DNA from: a virus
Reading direction: 5' to 3' (one strand)
DNA length: 64,000 nt
IMG/VR virus record: IMGVR_UViG_3300049002_000006
Coordinates: 1-64,000 of that record
Shown: piece by piece, positions 23,152-31,034 of the stretch
Position numbering within the stretch: the first letter of the stretch is position 1
Layout of the letters: each line of letters starts with the position of its first letter
Notes under the pieces: generated by a model
What the model was told of the DNA's origin: nothing
The model's database searches: none
Seen by the model: the letters and a program-made list of their open reading frames with translations, nothing else
Translations under genes and position numbers: made by a program

Positions 23152-23802
23152 ATGTGGTGGTTTGAAACAACAGACTGGCCCGCCCGCTGGCAGTGCGGTA
23201 TTTGGCCGTGGTGGCTAGGATGGGGGACGATTTGTAGTAACCTGATGATCACGGGAGCTTACTACCTGATTCCTGGTTTGATGCTTTATTTAATCAGGAA
23301 GAAGCCGGAGCTAGTCCATAGTCACAAGAAACTGGCAATTTGGTTTGCTATGTTCGTCATCATGTGTGGAACGACTCACGCGATGGACGCTCTGTCGTAC
23401 TGGTGGCCGGCTTATCGATTTAATCTTTTGGTCCGTTTCGGAACGGCAGTCGTCTCCGTGTACACTCTGGCTTTGTTGTGGGCCAGTCGCTTATCACTCT
23501 TGAATTACTGCGGGCCGGAGGCCGTGCAGAAGTTACTAGACGAGCGCAACGAAGCTGTCCGGAAGTTACAGGCGACCAATAGGCTCCTCGAAGCGCAGGC
23601 GGCCAGAGACCACAGGCAATTACAGGAATTCGAGAAGGACTTGTCTGACGTCCGAGTTCAAGCCGTCAAATTAGAGCAAATGGACGATGACGGGTTAAGA
23701 GCCATCGGAGACCAAATCCGGAAGAAGATCCATGAGATTCGAGGGCACACTCCGATCTCCCTCGCCCACGTGATAGCCAAAGCCGGAGAAGAAATACCGT
23801 GA
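23152..23802 (+). CDS. Membrane protein with an ethylene-receptor-like (copper-site) domain
   Basis: 217 residues; ATG 23152 after GGGAG. Residues about 27-112 form three hydrophobic helices that align without gaps over the first helix of the ETR1/SynEtr1 ethylene-binding domain: SN-L-x6-AYYLIP (29-41) against SDFFIALAYFSIP, and FVIMCGTTH (68-76) against FIVLCGATH. The copper ligands Cys65 and His69 of ETR1 correspond to C72 and H76; Tyr32 to Y37; Asp25 is N30. WxPAY and TAVVSVYTLALL also match bacterial homologs. The usual GAF, kinase and receiver domains are absent: the helices lead to a coiled coil (about 125-185). GTGA-coupled to the next gene. Gene function in the phage is unknown. Confidence 0.75.
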   Translation: MWWFETTDWPARWQCGIWPWWLGWGTICSNLMITGAYYLIPGLMLYLIRKKPELVHSHKKLAIWFAMFVIMCGTTHAMDALSYWWPAYRFNLLVRFGTAVVSVYTLALLWASRLSLLNYCGPEAVQKLLDERNEAVRKLQATNRLLEAQAARDHRQLQEFEKDLSDVRVQAVKLEQMDDDGLRAIGDQIRKKIHEIRGHTPISLAHVIAKAGEEIP

Positions 23803-24275
23803 TTACGCCTATCGTGTTCGCCGACACTGACTGGAGTACAGTCGTGACAGCAGCGGTGGCAGCTTTCTTAACTGTGGCAACTACCATAGGAGGCGGAATA
23901 GGGTGGTTGCTGAATTGGCGGTCTAAGCAGGAAGACAAAGAAAGGAAATATTCGACCGAAATGATGACCAGGTTCGAAGCCCTGGTCGGTAAGGTCGAAA
24001 GCATATCGACCGAATTTCGGACGGCAAACCGGGACATGGCCAAGGACTTCCAAGGCACGGCGACCTCTTTGGCGAAGGAGGCCAGAACGGAAAGCCGGGA
24101 AGTGATGAAGACTCTGCTGAACATCCAGAGTGAGGCGGTCGAAGCCGTCGGCGGATTGGCCACCGAGGTCAGAGCCCTCGGGATGGCCCTCAACGAGTTG
24201 AGACTGGAGTTAGACAGGAAGCAAGACAAGCACCCGTCGCTAGTGCTTCCTGCCGGGGTGACAGGAGGGAGTTGA
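23799..24275 (+). CDS. Membrane-anchored coiled-coil protein (158 aa)
   Basis: GTG at 23799 in a GTGA junction. N-terminal hydrophobic segment (about 13-38, VVTAAVAAFLTVATTIGGGIGWLL) followed by a long charged helix to about residue 145. The topology resembles some phage holin- or spanin-like or virion tethering proteins, but no family is recognised. Confidence 0.75.
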   Translation: MITPIVFADTDWSTVVTAAVAAFLTVATTIGGGIGWLLNWRSKQEDKERKYSTEMMTRFEALVGKVESISTEFRTANRDMAKDFQGTATSLAKEARTESREVMKTLLNIQSEAVEAVGGLATEVRALGMALNELRLELDRKQDKHPSLVLPAGVTGGS

Positions 24276-24487
24276 TGATGCCAGAAGAACTCCATAGCGG
24301 ACAGTCACTATTCTGGTATCGAGTTTTCGTGATCGTCGTCAGCCTCGCCATCGTCCAATACGTCGTCGGCCGTATTTCGACCAAAGATTCGACACGCGAA
24401 GACGTGGCCTCGTCTATGGTACGGGAAAACGAGGCTAGAACGTGGGCATGGTGGGTGGCGGTCCGATCTGACAATCAACAACCGTGA
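24275..24487 (+). CDS. Small single-span membrane protein (70 aa)
   Basis: Follows GGAGGGAGTTG; start ATG 24275 (next ATG 24278 also possible), overlapping the previous stop. One transmembrane segment (about 14-35), then a charged stretch and a WAWWVAV patch. Third membrane protein in a row after the portal; converges on and overlaps the antisense lipoprotein gene by 53 nt. Possible lysis component. Confidence 0.7.
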   Translation: MMPEELHSGQSLFWYRVFVIVVSLAIVQYVVGRISTKDSTREDVASSMVRENEARTWAWWVAVRSDNQQP

Positions 24488-24851
24488 CGAAGAATCGATA
24501 GTCGGACGTACCTCTGATTTTCCCGTCCCAAGTCCGGCCCACACACTTGCCATAGATCCAGATGATCCCAGTCAGGTCCTTCGGCTTCTCGAGGAATCGA
24601 AATACCAAGACGGCCGGTTCTGACAGTGGGCCGACGTGGACCAGAATGTCGTCGCCCGAGATGGTGTAAGTTGTTACTGCAACGACCACTCGCCGGTCGT
24701 TGTAAGCGATGGTTGCATTAGTTGGGTCAGATTTGTACGCTTGAACTAGATAATCGAATCGGACGACTGCCGGCGAATCGTCCTTAACTCCGGCACACGA
24801 GGACAACATGACGATTAAGAAGCCGGCGACGACACGGAAAAAAGAGGTCAC
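24435..24851 (-). CDS. Antisense lipoprotein with OB-fold (tRNA_anti-like) domain (138 aa)
   Basis: Minus-strand gene inside the plus-strand late block. GTG start at 24851, preceded by AGGAGG with 7-nt spacing, gives a short signal peptide ending in lipobox LSSC (residues about 16-19). The mature part (NATIAYNDRRVVVAVTTY, a hydrophobic strand, then IYGKCVGR) resembles the tRNA_anti-like OB-fold lipoprotein family. Outer-membrane or periplasmic location is likely. It overlaps plus-strand genes at both ends (53 and 44 nt). Possible superinfection-exclusion or moron gene; function inferred only from location and orientation. Confidence 0.7.
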   Translation of the reverse strand: MTSFFRVVAGFLIVMLSSCAGVKDDSPAVVRFDYLVQAYKSDPTNATIAYNDRRVVVAVTTYTISGDDILVHVGPLSEPAVLVFRFLEKPKDLTGIIWIYGKCVGRTWDGKIRGTSDYRFFVTVVDCQIGPPPTMPTF

Positions 24852-25038
24852 TGGGAAGCCTCCTAAGGTAAGAATCAAGACCGATGCTCCTGTCTGTTCC
24901 GGTCCTCCTCAGGGGGCCGGCGGAGTTTGGGTCCATGACGGCATTAGCTGGACCCAAAAACAAGTCCCAACAGGAAGCGGTACTTGGCGTCTGATCTGGA
25001 CGTCAGCCCACGGTTGGGATTGGGAGCCCGTCAACTAA
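24808..25038 (+). CDS. Hypothetical protein with W-rich C-terminus (76 aa)
   Basis: ATG 24808 after CGAGGAC. N-terminus is lysine/threonine-rich; the C-terminal half (GVWVHDGISWTQ, WRLIWTSAHGWDWEP) looks like a small beta module. Its first 44 nt oppose the start of the antisense lipoprotein gene. Less certain than its neighbours. Confidence 0.55.
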   Translation: MTIKKPATTRKKEVTGKPPKVRIKTDAPVCSGPPQGAGGVWVHDGISWTQKQVPTGSGTWRLIWTSAHGWDWEPVN

Positions 25039-25044
25039 TATAAT
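25014..25044 (+). promoter_or_regulatory. Possible promoter before the lipoprotein/protease genes
   Basis: A perfect TATAAT (25039-25044) with a poor TTGGGA (25014-25019) at a long 19-bp spacing. About 60 nt later come a TTTCGCCCTTTTAA stretch and the next gene's ribosome site; a similar TTCGCCCGCTTTTAA stretch precedes the gene at 42298. Confidence 0.35.
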
Positions 25045-25105
25045 CGAGATTCGCCTCAGGAACCTGTCAAAAATCTTTCGCCCTTTTAAAACGCAGGAGA
25101 TTTGA

Positions 25106-25819
25106 ATGCGACGACTCGCAATCGTTGGCATGTTCGTCCTGGTGACGGCGTGCCAAGCTGCCGACTTGAAACTGGTCGGTGAGCGGCAAGTGTCGGCGGA
25201 CAAATTCGCCGACTTCATGGTCGAAGGTCACACCGAAAACGTAGACTACTTCGTCTATCCGATCCCGCCAATGTCAGTAGAGCGGGGCGGCGGGATATCG
25301 TTCAGCCGCGATCCGAAGGTTGCCGTCTACGTCATCAAAGCGACCGTGGTAGATTTCAACGCCAAAAAGGTTTTGAAGAGTGATCTAGTTCCGGTGACAT
25401 TCGGGATTCCGATCCCACCAGGTCCTCCGGACCCACCTGAACCGCCCCCACTGCCGGAAGATCCCTTCATCAAAGGGTTGAGAGAGGAAGTTGCGAAAAT
25501 CTCTCCCGCGGAAGACAAAGCCCGGGTCACGGCTTTGTCGGAAATGTACCGGGCCGGGGCCAAAGCCGTCGAGGACAAGATCGTCAAATCATGGACCGGG
25601 CTCCGGGCAAAGTTGGGGGACGAAGCGGCCAGTCGTCAAATTTCAGGTCGTCTAGCAAACGTCCAGAAGTACATCATCGAAACCAAGCTGAGTAAGGCGA
25701 TGCCGAAAACCATCGATCCTCTGGACGACGTGTTTACGGCAGATAAAGGGAGGGCCGCTCAGCAGGTGTTGACCGAGGCGGCGGATGCTTTGGACAAGGT
25801 GGCCAGGAACGGAAAGTAA
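25106..25819 (+). CDS. Secreted proline-hinged lipoprotein (237 aa)
   Basis: Signal peptide MRRLAIVGMFVLVTAC with lipobox VTAC (residues 13-16). A beta-rich domain to about residue 110 is followed by a polyproline hinge (PIPPGPPDPPEPPPLP) and a helical domain to the end. Lipoprotein plus proline linker recalls outer spanins, but it is larger and no spanin family is recognised. Lies between the membrane cassette and the papain-like enzyme, so a lysis or envelope role is plausible. Confidence 0.75.
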   Translation: MRRLAIVGMFVLVTACQAADLKLVGERQVSADKFADFMVEGHTENVDYFVYPIPPMSVERGGGISFSRDPKVAVYVIKATVVDFNAKKVLKSDLVPVTFGIPIPPGPPDPPEPPPLPEDPFIKGLREEVAKISPAEDKARVTALSEMYRAGAKAVEDKIVKSWTGLRAKLGDEAASRQISGRLANVQKYIIETKLSKAMPKTIDPLDDVFTADKGRAAQQVLTEAADALDKVARNGK

Positions 25820-25834
25820 CCAGGAGAACTCGCG

Positions 25835-26854
25835 ATGGACGAACATGAAATCTTCCGGCAGGTCGGTGGTCGCCCAATGCTTCCTGTAGGAGCCAAGTTC
25901 GCCGACTTCGCTCCCGCAGACGTTCCGTGGAACTTCGGGCTTCTGCCACAGACGCCTCCGGTCCTGGACATGATCCGGGCCACGCCGTCCTTGGCCCAAC
26001 GGTTTCCTAGACTTGTCGGGTCATGGGACGGCAAGACCGAAATCAACCTGCTTGATTCGGTTCGGAAGATTGGTGTGGACCCGATCAGTCTCGTACAGTA
26101 CCAGCCCCGCGGGACTTGTGGCGGCCGGGCGGGGAGTCTCGGCCTCGACCTGATCCAGGCTTCCGTGATCGCGTCGGGCAGGTCTGATAAGAAGACTAAG
26201 TTCCGGCGGGCCTCGCACGCGGCCGTCTACTACTTCGCCCGGCAGAAGTACGGCATGGACCGGGGCGGGAATAACGAAAACAATGACGGCGTGGCGGGCG
26301 GGGCCGTGCCCGAGATCCTAGCCGACCCCTTATTCGGTGTCGTATTCCGGGACGAGATCGGGGACACGAACTACTACGGTGAAGGGTCGGACGATCTGGC
26401 GTGTACGATTGGTGGCGGTCAAATCAGTGCGGACATGAAGAAGAAGATTCACGAATTAGGTAGCGACAACACCATCGTGAAGGTCCGGTGCAAGTCTGCG
26501 CAAGACGTGGCCGACGTCCTGTTCAATCGAGGAGTCATCGTTCAGTCCGACAGTCAGGGCTACACGATGCAGCGGGACAAGGACGGATTTTGCCGTCCTT
26601 CTGGAACGTGGGCTCATTACCAAGTTCGCGGGGGGATTATAATCCGGAACGGCCGAAAAGGGTTTGTATACTACCAGTCGTGGAACAGGGACACACCGTC
26701 GGGGGACGTGATTCCGGGTTATACCGGAAACTGCTTCGGCGTAGATTGGGACGTCGAAGACAAGCTGTGCCGGACCGGCGAAGTGGATGGACTACTGGAC
26801 CTGGCTCTGTGGGATTACGATAAAGGACCGATCGAACTCAACTGGTTATTCTAA
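25835..26854 (+). CDS. Papain-like cysteine peptidase-type protein (339 aa)
   Basis: The arrangement Q90-PRGT-C95-GG, H261 in TWAHYQV and N284 in YQSWNRD resembles the Gln-Cys-His-Asn order of papain-family (C1A/NlpC-like) enzymes, with the helix after C95 (GRAGSLGLDLI) typical of the catalytic Cys helix. Could be a peptidoglycan-cleaving or virion-associated enzyme, possibly the endolysin because no lysozyme or amidase is seen in the window. No signal peptide. Catalytic assignment is inference from motif order. Confidence 0.6.
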   Translation: MDEHEIFRQVGGRPMLPVGAKFADFAPADVPWNFGLLPQTPPVLDMIRATPSLAQRFPRLVGSWDGKTEINLLDSVRKIGVDPISLVQYQPRGTCGGRAGSLGLDLIQASVIASGRSDKKTKFRRASHAAVYYFARQKYGMDRGGNNENNDGVAGGAVPEILADPLFGVVFRDEIGDTNYYGEGSDDLACTIGGGQISADMKKKIHELGSDNTIVKVRCKSAQDVADVLFNRGVIVQSDSQGYTMQRDKDGFCRPSGTWAHYQVRGGIIIRNGRKGFVYYQSWNRDTPSGDVIPGYTGNCFGVDWDVEDKLCRTGEVDGLLDLALWDYDKGPIELNWLF

Positions 26855-26873
26855 CTAACAAAGGAAGTGTGTC

Positions 26874-27137
26874 ATGCCAAAATTCAGAAGCAGGCCGGTC
26901 GATTTCGAGGCCGTCCAATGGAAAGGAGATATGTACGGCACGCCAGGAGTCATTCAAGAACCCAATCCGGACTATCGGCCAGGAGGGACACTACCTGATT
27001 ATAAGTATTACGTGATGACAGCCCACAAACAAAAGGTGTACTTAGAAATCGGAGATTGGGTCCGAGCCGAGCCGGATGGCAGAGGACACTACCCGATCAA
27101 GCCGGACATCTTCGTGACCATTTGTGACCCGATATAA
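26874..27137 (+). CDS. Conserved phage protein of the FEAVQW / KPDIF type (87 aa)
   Basis: Opens with a basic strand then DFEAVQWKGD and ends with YPIKPDIFVTICDP, a pattern found in a very widespread small phage protein family of unknown role (RKPVxxEAxQW...GDW...KPDIFExTYEP). Good GGAAGTG site. Confidence 0.85.
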   Translation: MPKFRSRPVDFEAVQWKGDMYGTPGVIQEPNPDYRPGGTLPDYKYYVMTAHKQKVYLEIGDWVRAEPDGRGHYPIKPDIFVTICDPI

Positions 27138-27150
27138 AGAGGAGTGTGCT

Positions 27151-27732
27151 ATGCGCTCGTTGTTCGTCGTTCTGGTGTTCGTTTTGCCCCTCGCCGCAGA
27201 CGACAGCCCGTGGGACTTTTCGAGGCGTGTGGACGACATAGAAAAGAAGCAGAAAGAGTTTGACCGTAAGTTAACGGATCTGAACTCGAAGGTCGATGCC
27301 ACAATGGTGTTGATCGACCAGATCAAAGCGAAGTTCGCCGAACCGATGAAAGTCGCTTCGCCTACCGAGACGGAAATCATTCCGGTCCCGAAGACCACTC
27401 TCCCTCCTGGTGTAGGAGGCGGGTGGGTGCCGATGTCGGATGGTACTTACGAGCGGACGATTAAAGTGAAGTACAATCCGGTAATGCCGACTTCGGTCAT
27501 GATCTATGGAACTCCTGTAGTCGAACCAGCCGTGCCGGTGTATGCTCAGTCTACTCCCGTTTATACTCAACCGTATGTCGGTACTTATCAGACCATTGGA
27601 GGGTACACCGTCAGTCCTTCTTGGTACGGGAGTGTGGGGGCCGACGGCGGCGGGACGTGTGTAGGCGGGGATTGCGGAAACACAACCATCAACTACGGGC
27701 GGCCCGGCTTGTTCGGCCGGTACCGGAGGTAA
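27151..27732 (+). CDS. Secreted coiled-coil / low-complexity protein (193 aa)
   Basis: ATG 27151 after GAGGAG. Sec signal peptide (MRSLFVVLVFVLPLAAD) without lipobox, a coiled coil at about 25-60, then a Tyr/Pro/Val-rich disordered region (PVYAQSTPVYTQPYVG) and a Gly/Cys/Asn-rich tail (GGTCVGGDCGNTT). Possibly envelope- or surface-acting; no family recognised. Confidence 0.72.
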   Translation: MRSLFVVLVFVLPLAADDSPWDFSRRVDDIEKKQKEFDRKLTDLNSKVDATMVLIDQIKAKFAEPMKVASPTETEIIPVPKTTLPPGVGGGWVPMSDGTYERTIKVKYNPVMPTSVMIYGTPVVEPAVPVYAQSTPVYTQPYVGTYQTIGGYTVSPSWYGSVGADGGGTCVGGDCGNTTINYGRPGLFGRYRR

Positions 27733-27733
27733 C

Positions 27734-28060
27734 ATGACGACCAAGCAACTGTGTGCCAAGCTGAACGACCGGATGGAATCTGTCCCGGCAGAAGTGTGGG
27801 GGGCGATCCTTGCGGCCGTCATGAAACTGATTCAAGGGTGTAAGGACACTCCTCAAGAAGCCCTCGACTACGTCCGCGAAGCACGAGGTAACTTGCGTCA
27901 CCGGGTAGTCGTGGCGGCGATGTTTCGGCGGGCGTGGGTGAATCAAGGACTCCCTCGCCGGAAAATGGATGACGGACTAGAAGCCCTCCTCGAAGAGGCG
28001 GACTTCGTTGATGTTAAGGACGTCAAGCGCATGTTTAAGGAGGCGGCATATGAGTCCTGA
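27734..28060 (+). CDS. Hypothetical helical protein (108 aa)
   Basis: All-helical with a basic middle segment (NLRHRVVVAAMFRRAW). No known family. Its end overlaps the next gene by 11 nt. Confidence 0.7.
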   Translation: MTTKQLCAKLNDRMESVPAEVWGAILAAVMKLIQGCKDTPQEALDYVREARGNLRHRVVVAAMFRRAWVNQGLPRRKMDDGLEALLEEADFVDVKDVKRMFKEAAYES

Positions 28061-28511
28061 CGAATTTCTGGAAAAGTCTCTGGCCGTTCACGACGCACTG
28101 AGCAGACCGGTTGAGGACGAGGTAGTGACTATCCTCAAAGTCATGTCGGACGTGGCAGAACTGTTCCAATCCGACGAAGCCGAGTACACACCCGGCCAGC
28201 AGAAGCAGTTGGAGGTCCTCGAGAACGACGTCCACATGATCGCGGTTAAACCGGTCAGTCTGATTCACGCCAAGCGGAAGACCGTGGATCGGAAGATCGA
28301 TCCCGCCGCCGAGAAAGGTCTTTGGATGGTCTTCCGGCACGCCCTGCGGACGATGCTCGGCAAGATCAAAGTAGTCGAGCCCCCGGCCGAAGAAACGCCG
28401 GCCCCCGAGAGTGCCGAAGGAAGCGAGCCAGAAGCCGTTTTCCCGGCCGATCAGCCGCCCGACGTAGAAAGTGACGCCCCGCCCGACAGCAAGCGAAGGA
28501 GAAAGAAATAG
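28050..28511 (+). CDS. Hypothetical protein with acidic/proline tail (153 aa)
   Basis: ATG 28050 after AGGAGG. Helical first 100 residues, then a P/E/A-rich disordered tail and a final basic KRRRKK. Ends just before the head-operon promoter. Function unknown. Confidence 0.72.
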   Translation: MSPDEFLEKSLAVHDALSRPVEDEVVTILKVMSDVAELFQSDEAEYTPGQQKQLEVLENDVHMIAVKPVSLIHAKRKTVDRKIDPAAEKGLWMVFRHALRTMLGKIKVVEPPAEETPAPESAEGSEPEAVFPADQPPDVESDAPPDSKRRRKK

Positions 28512-28524
28512 GGCCTTTGCCGTT

Positions 28525-28553
28525 GACGCTCGCCCGGCATCCGGCTATAACTT
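28525..28553 (+). promoter_or_regulatory. Strong promoter for the head gene operon
   Basis: TTGACG (28525-28530), 17-bp spacer, TATAAC (28548-28553), 28 bp upstream of the prohead protease start. Shares the TATAAC -10 with the terminase promoter. Confidence 0.85.
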
Positions 28554-28580
28554 CGAGGAACATCAGACCAACCTACCTGT

Positions 28581-30008
28581 ATGAATGAACTAGTCCAATA
28601 CTCAGTGCTGAATATGGACGGCGTGAGCCGGACCGAATACTTGCACGGCCGCAAGTATTTGGTCCGGATGGCCGCCTGTGGTACCGAAGGAGTCATGGCC
28701 GGGGTCGATCCGGACGGGAACCCTATCGAGATTTTCTACCCCGAGAAAGTCTGGAAGGATACTCTGCATTCATGGTCGAACAAGCCGATCATGAACCAGC
28801 ACCCGGGCGGCGACGACATGGCCGACGACCAAACGGCCCTCGAAAAGCAGAGTATGGGGTTTTTGCTCAAGCCGAGTTACGACAACAAGTTCCGGACGGA
28901 ATGCTGGTTCGACGCAGACCGGACGCAGAAACTCGACCCGGCCATCTACAAAGCGGTCCTTAACAATCAGCCCATCGAATGCTCGACCGGGCAGAAAATG
29001 GCCATCCGGAAGGAGGACGGGGAACACAACGGAGTCCCGTACAAGTACGTCGCCGTCCGGATCAACCCGAACCATCTCGCCATTCTCACCAAGCGTCGGG
29101 GGGCGTACTCGATATCGAAAGGAGGGGGCATTAACGTCCTGAACGAAGACGGCCATTCGTTGGTCGCAGTAACCAACGAAGCGTCCTATTCCGACATCAT
29201 GCGAAATCTGGACGTGGCCCTGCGGCAGAAGTTCATGAAGCCCGGGTACGACTGGTTCGGGTGCATCTGCGACGTGTACAAGGACGGCTATCTGATCTAC
29301 AGCAGTGCCGGGAAGTTGTGGCGGCTCGATTACGAAGCGGCCGACGACGGGACCGTTACGCTGTCCGGCAAGCCGGAGGAAGTGCAACGAACGACCGTCT
29401 ATGTGACGGTGAGTAACGAGGAGGCGGTCGTGGGCATCGCCTCGGGGAAGTATCTCACACAAGCGGAGGCGGAAGAAATGGCGAAGGTACTGACTAAGGA
29501 ACAACTGATCGACACGATCATCGGGAACGGCGGGGCGTGGGAAGAGACGGATCGGGAACACCTCGGCAAGAAGAACGAAGACCAACTCAAGAAGCTCCTG
29601 CCCATCGGGGCACCGAAGACGACCGAAGTCCCGGTCCTAAACATGGCCGCCGAAGTCAAGCCCGGGACTTACATCCTGACGGCCGACCAAGCTGCCGCCC
29701 TGAGCCGGATGGCCGCCCACGAGAAGCAGGCCAAGGAGGAGATCATCACGGCGGTCATGAATATGGAAGGGAACCAGTTCAAGAAGGAGTGGCTGGAAGA
29801 GCAGAAGCTGGACGTGCTGCAAGGACTCCAGGCCCTCGCCGTCGCCCCGAAGAAGGAAGAGGAGGTCGCCGTTCTGAACCAGGCCGGCGGGGCCCTCCAA
29901 CCGAAGTATTACGGGGCCGGCGGGTATATTCCGTCCGTCCAGCCGCAAGAAATCGTTCCGCTGCCGTTGTCGGCTTCCCGAAAGAAGAAGGAAACGGCCG
30001 CGGTGTAA
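28581..30008 (+). CDS. Prohead protease/scaffold (DUF2213-type)
   Basis: 475 residues. N-terminal half matches DUF2213 prohead proteins: GRKYLVRMAAC..EGVM, a KPIMNQHP block, IECSTGQ near residue 138, and NPNHLAILTKRRGAYS near 163-178. The C-terminal half is helical, charged and includes LTKEQLIDTIIGNG, as expected for a fused scaffold. Sits immediately before decoration and capsid genes. No stop or frame change separates protease and scaffold. Confidence 0.85.
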   Translation: MNELVQYSVLNMDGVSRTEYLHGRKYLVRMAACGTEGVMAGVDPDGNPIEIFYPEKVWKDTLHSWSNKPIMNQHPGGDDMADDQTALEKQSMGFLLKPSYDNKFRTECWFDADRTQKLDPAIYKAVLNNQPIECSTGQKMAIRKEDGEHNGVPYKYVAVRINPNHLAILTKRRGAYSISKGGGINVLNEDGHSLVAVTNEASYSDIMRNLDVALRQKFMKPGYDWFGCICDVYKDGYLIYSSAGKLWRLDYEAADDGTVTLSGKPEEVQRTTVYVTVSNEEAVVGIASGKYLTQAEAEEMAKVLTKEQLIDTIIGNGGAWEETDREHLGKKNEDQLKKLLPIGAPKTTEVPVLNMAAEVKPGTYILTADQAAALSRMAAHEKQAKEEIITAVMNMEGNQFKKEWLEEQKLDVLQGLQALAVAPKKEEEVAVLNQAGGALQPKYYGAGGYIPSVQPQEIVPLPLSASRKKKETAAV

Positions 30009-30047
30009 TCCAAATTCAATTCGACCAACTCTCAGGAGAAATAAGGA

Positions 30048-31004
30048 ATGAGCGCAAGCGACAACGTGATCGTGCTCCGGGGTGACATGAGCAAGCGGCA
30101 CATGGAAGCCAAAGCCGGGGAGGCGAGCATCTACCCCGGGGACCTGCTCGAAACGTACCGGGCTTCAGGAGAAGAGAAGTTCCGGAAGGCTACGGTATAC
30201 GGAGCCCGGATCGGCGAGAAGATTTTCGCCAAAGAAAACTACGTCCTCGGAAAGACGAAGGCCACGGCCTACGACAGTGGGTCGAACGTCCTGGCTCACC
30301 GGGCGACACCGGGCGACTGCATCAACGCCCGGATCCCGGCCAACGCCGCGGCCATCCTGATTGACGATTATCTGATCTCCAACGGGGATGGGACGCTTGT
30401 CAAGTCGGTGTACGGCGAAGGACAGAGTCTCGGGAACGCGGTGGCCGCTTCCACGGCCGTCACGAACACGACGACGGAAGCGGCCTTCGACAACGCGAAC
30501 GTGACCATCGCGGCGAACACGCTCCGGGCCGGTGACGTTATCCGGTTGCGTGGCCAAGGGATCGCAACCGCGACTAACTCGACCGACACTCTGACCGTTC
30601 AGGTGTATGTCGGGTCTACGTCCATCGCCACGACTGGTGCAGTGGACGTAGCCAACAACGACATCTTCCGGTACGACATCCGAGTGATCTTCCGGACCGT
30701 CGGGGCGTCCGGAACGATGGTCGTGGAAGGGACGGTGGCCCTCGGGGCGGCTGCGACCGTTACCGACAAGAACGTGTTCAAGGCTTCCACAGCCGTGGAC
30801 ACGACGGCGGCTATCGTGCTGTCGGTCAAGGCGACCTGGTCCGTGGCGAACGCGGGCAACAGTGTCCGACAAGACGTGGCAACGGTCGAGAAGTCGCAGG
30901 CGACGGGGGCGGCCGGAGACGGGATGCTGGCCCGGGCCGAGGAAGACCTTGACAACTCGGCGGTTGCCACCATTACTTGGTGTGCCGTCCGAATCCTTGA
31001 CTAA
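30048..31004 (+). CDS. Head decoration or minor head protein (318 aa)
   Basis: The N-terminal 110 residues have a decoration-like layout (IYPGDLLETY, then a segment on a filled cavity protein with FAKENYVLGKT), followed by a threonine/valine/alanine-rich beta region ending CAVRILD. Position directly before the major capsid gene suggests head decoration or head fibre. Confidence 0.7.
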   Translation: MSASDNVIVLRGDMSKRHMEAKAGEASIYPGDLLETYRASGEEKFRKATVYGARIGEKIFAKENYVLGKTKATAYDSGSNVLAHRATPGDCINARIPANAAAILIDDYLISNGDGTLVKSVYGEGQSLGNAVAASTAVTNTTTEAAFDNANVTIAANTLRAGDVIRLRGQGIATATNSTDTLTVQVYVGSTSIATTGAVDVANNDIFRYDIRVIFRTVGASGTMVVEGTVALGAAATVTDKNVFKASTAVDTTAAIVLSVKATWSVANAGNSVRQDVATVEKSQATGAAGDGMLARAEEDLDNSAVATITWCAVRILD

Positions 31005-31034
31005 CAAAACCAACCACAGAGGAGGAGATCAGAA

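Noticed and set aside
28770-29585. 271-codon minus-strand open frame
   Set aside because: Opposes the well-supported prohead protease and has a shadow composition.
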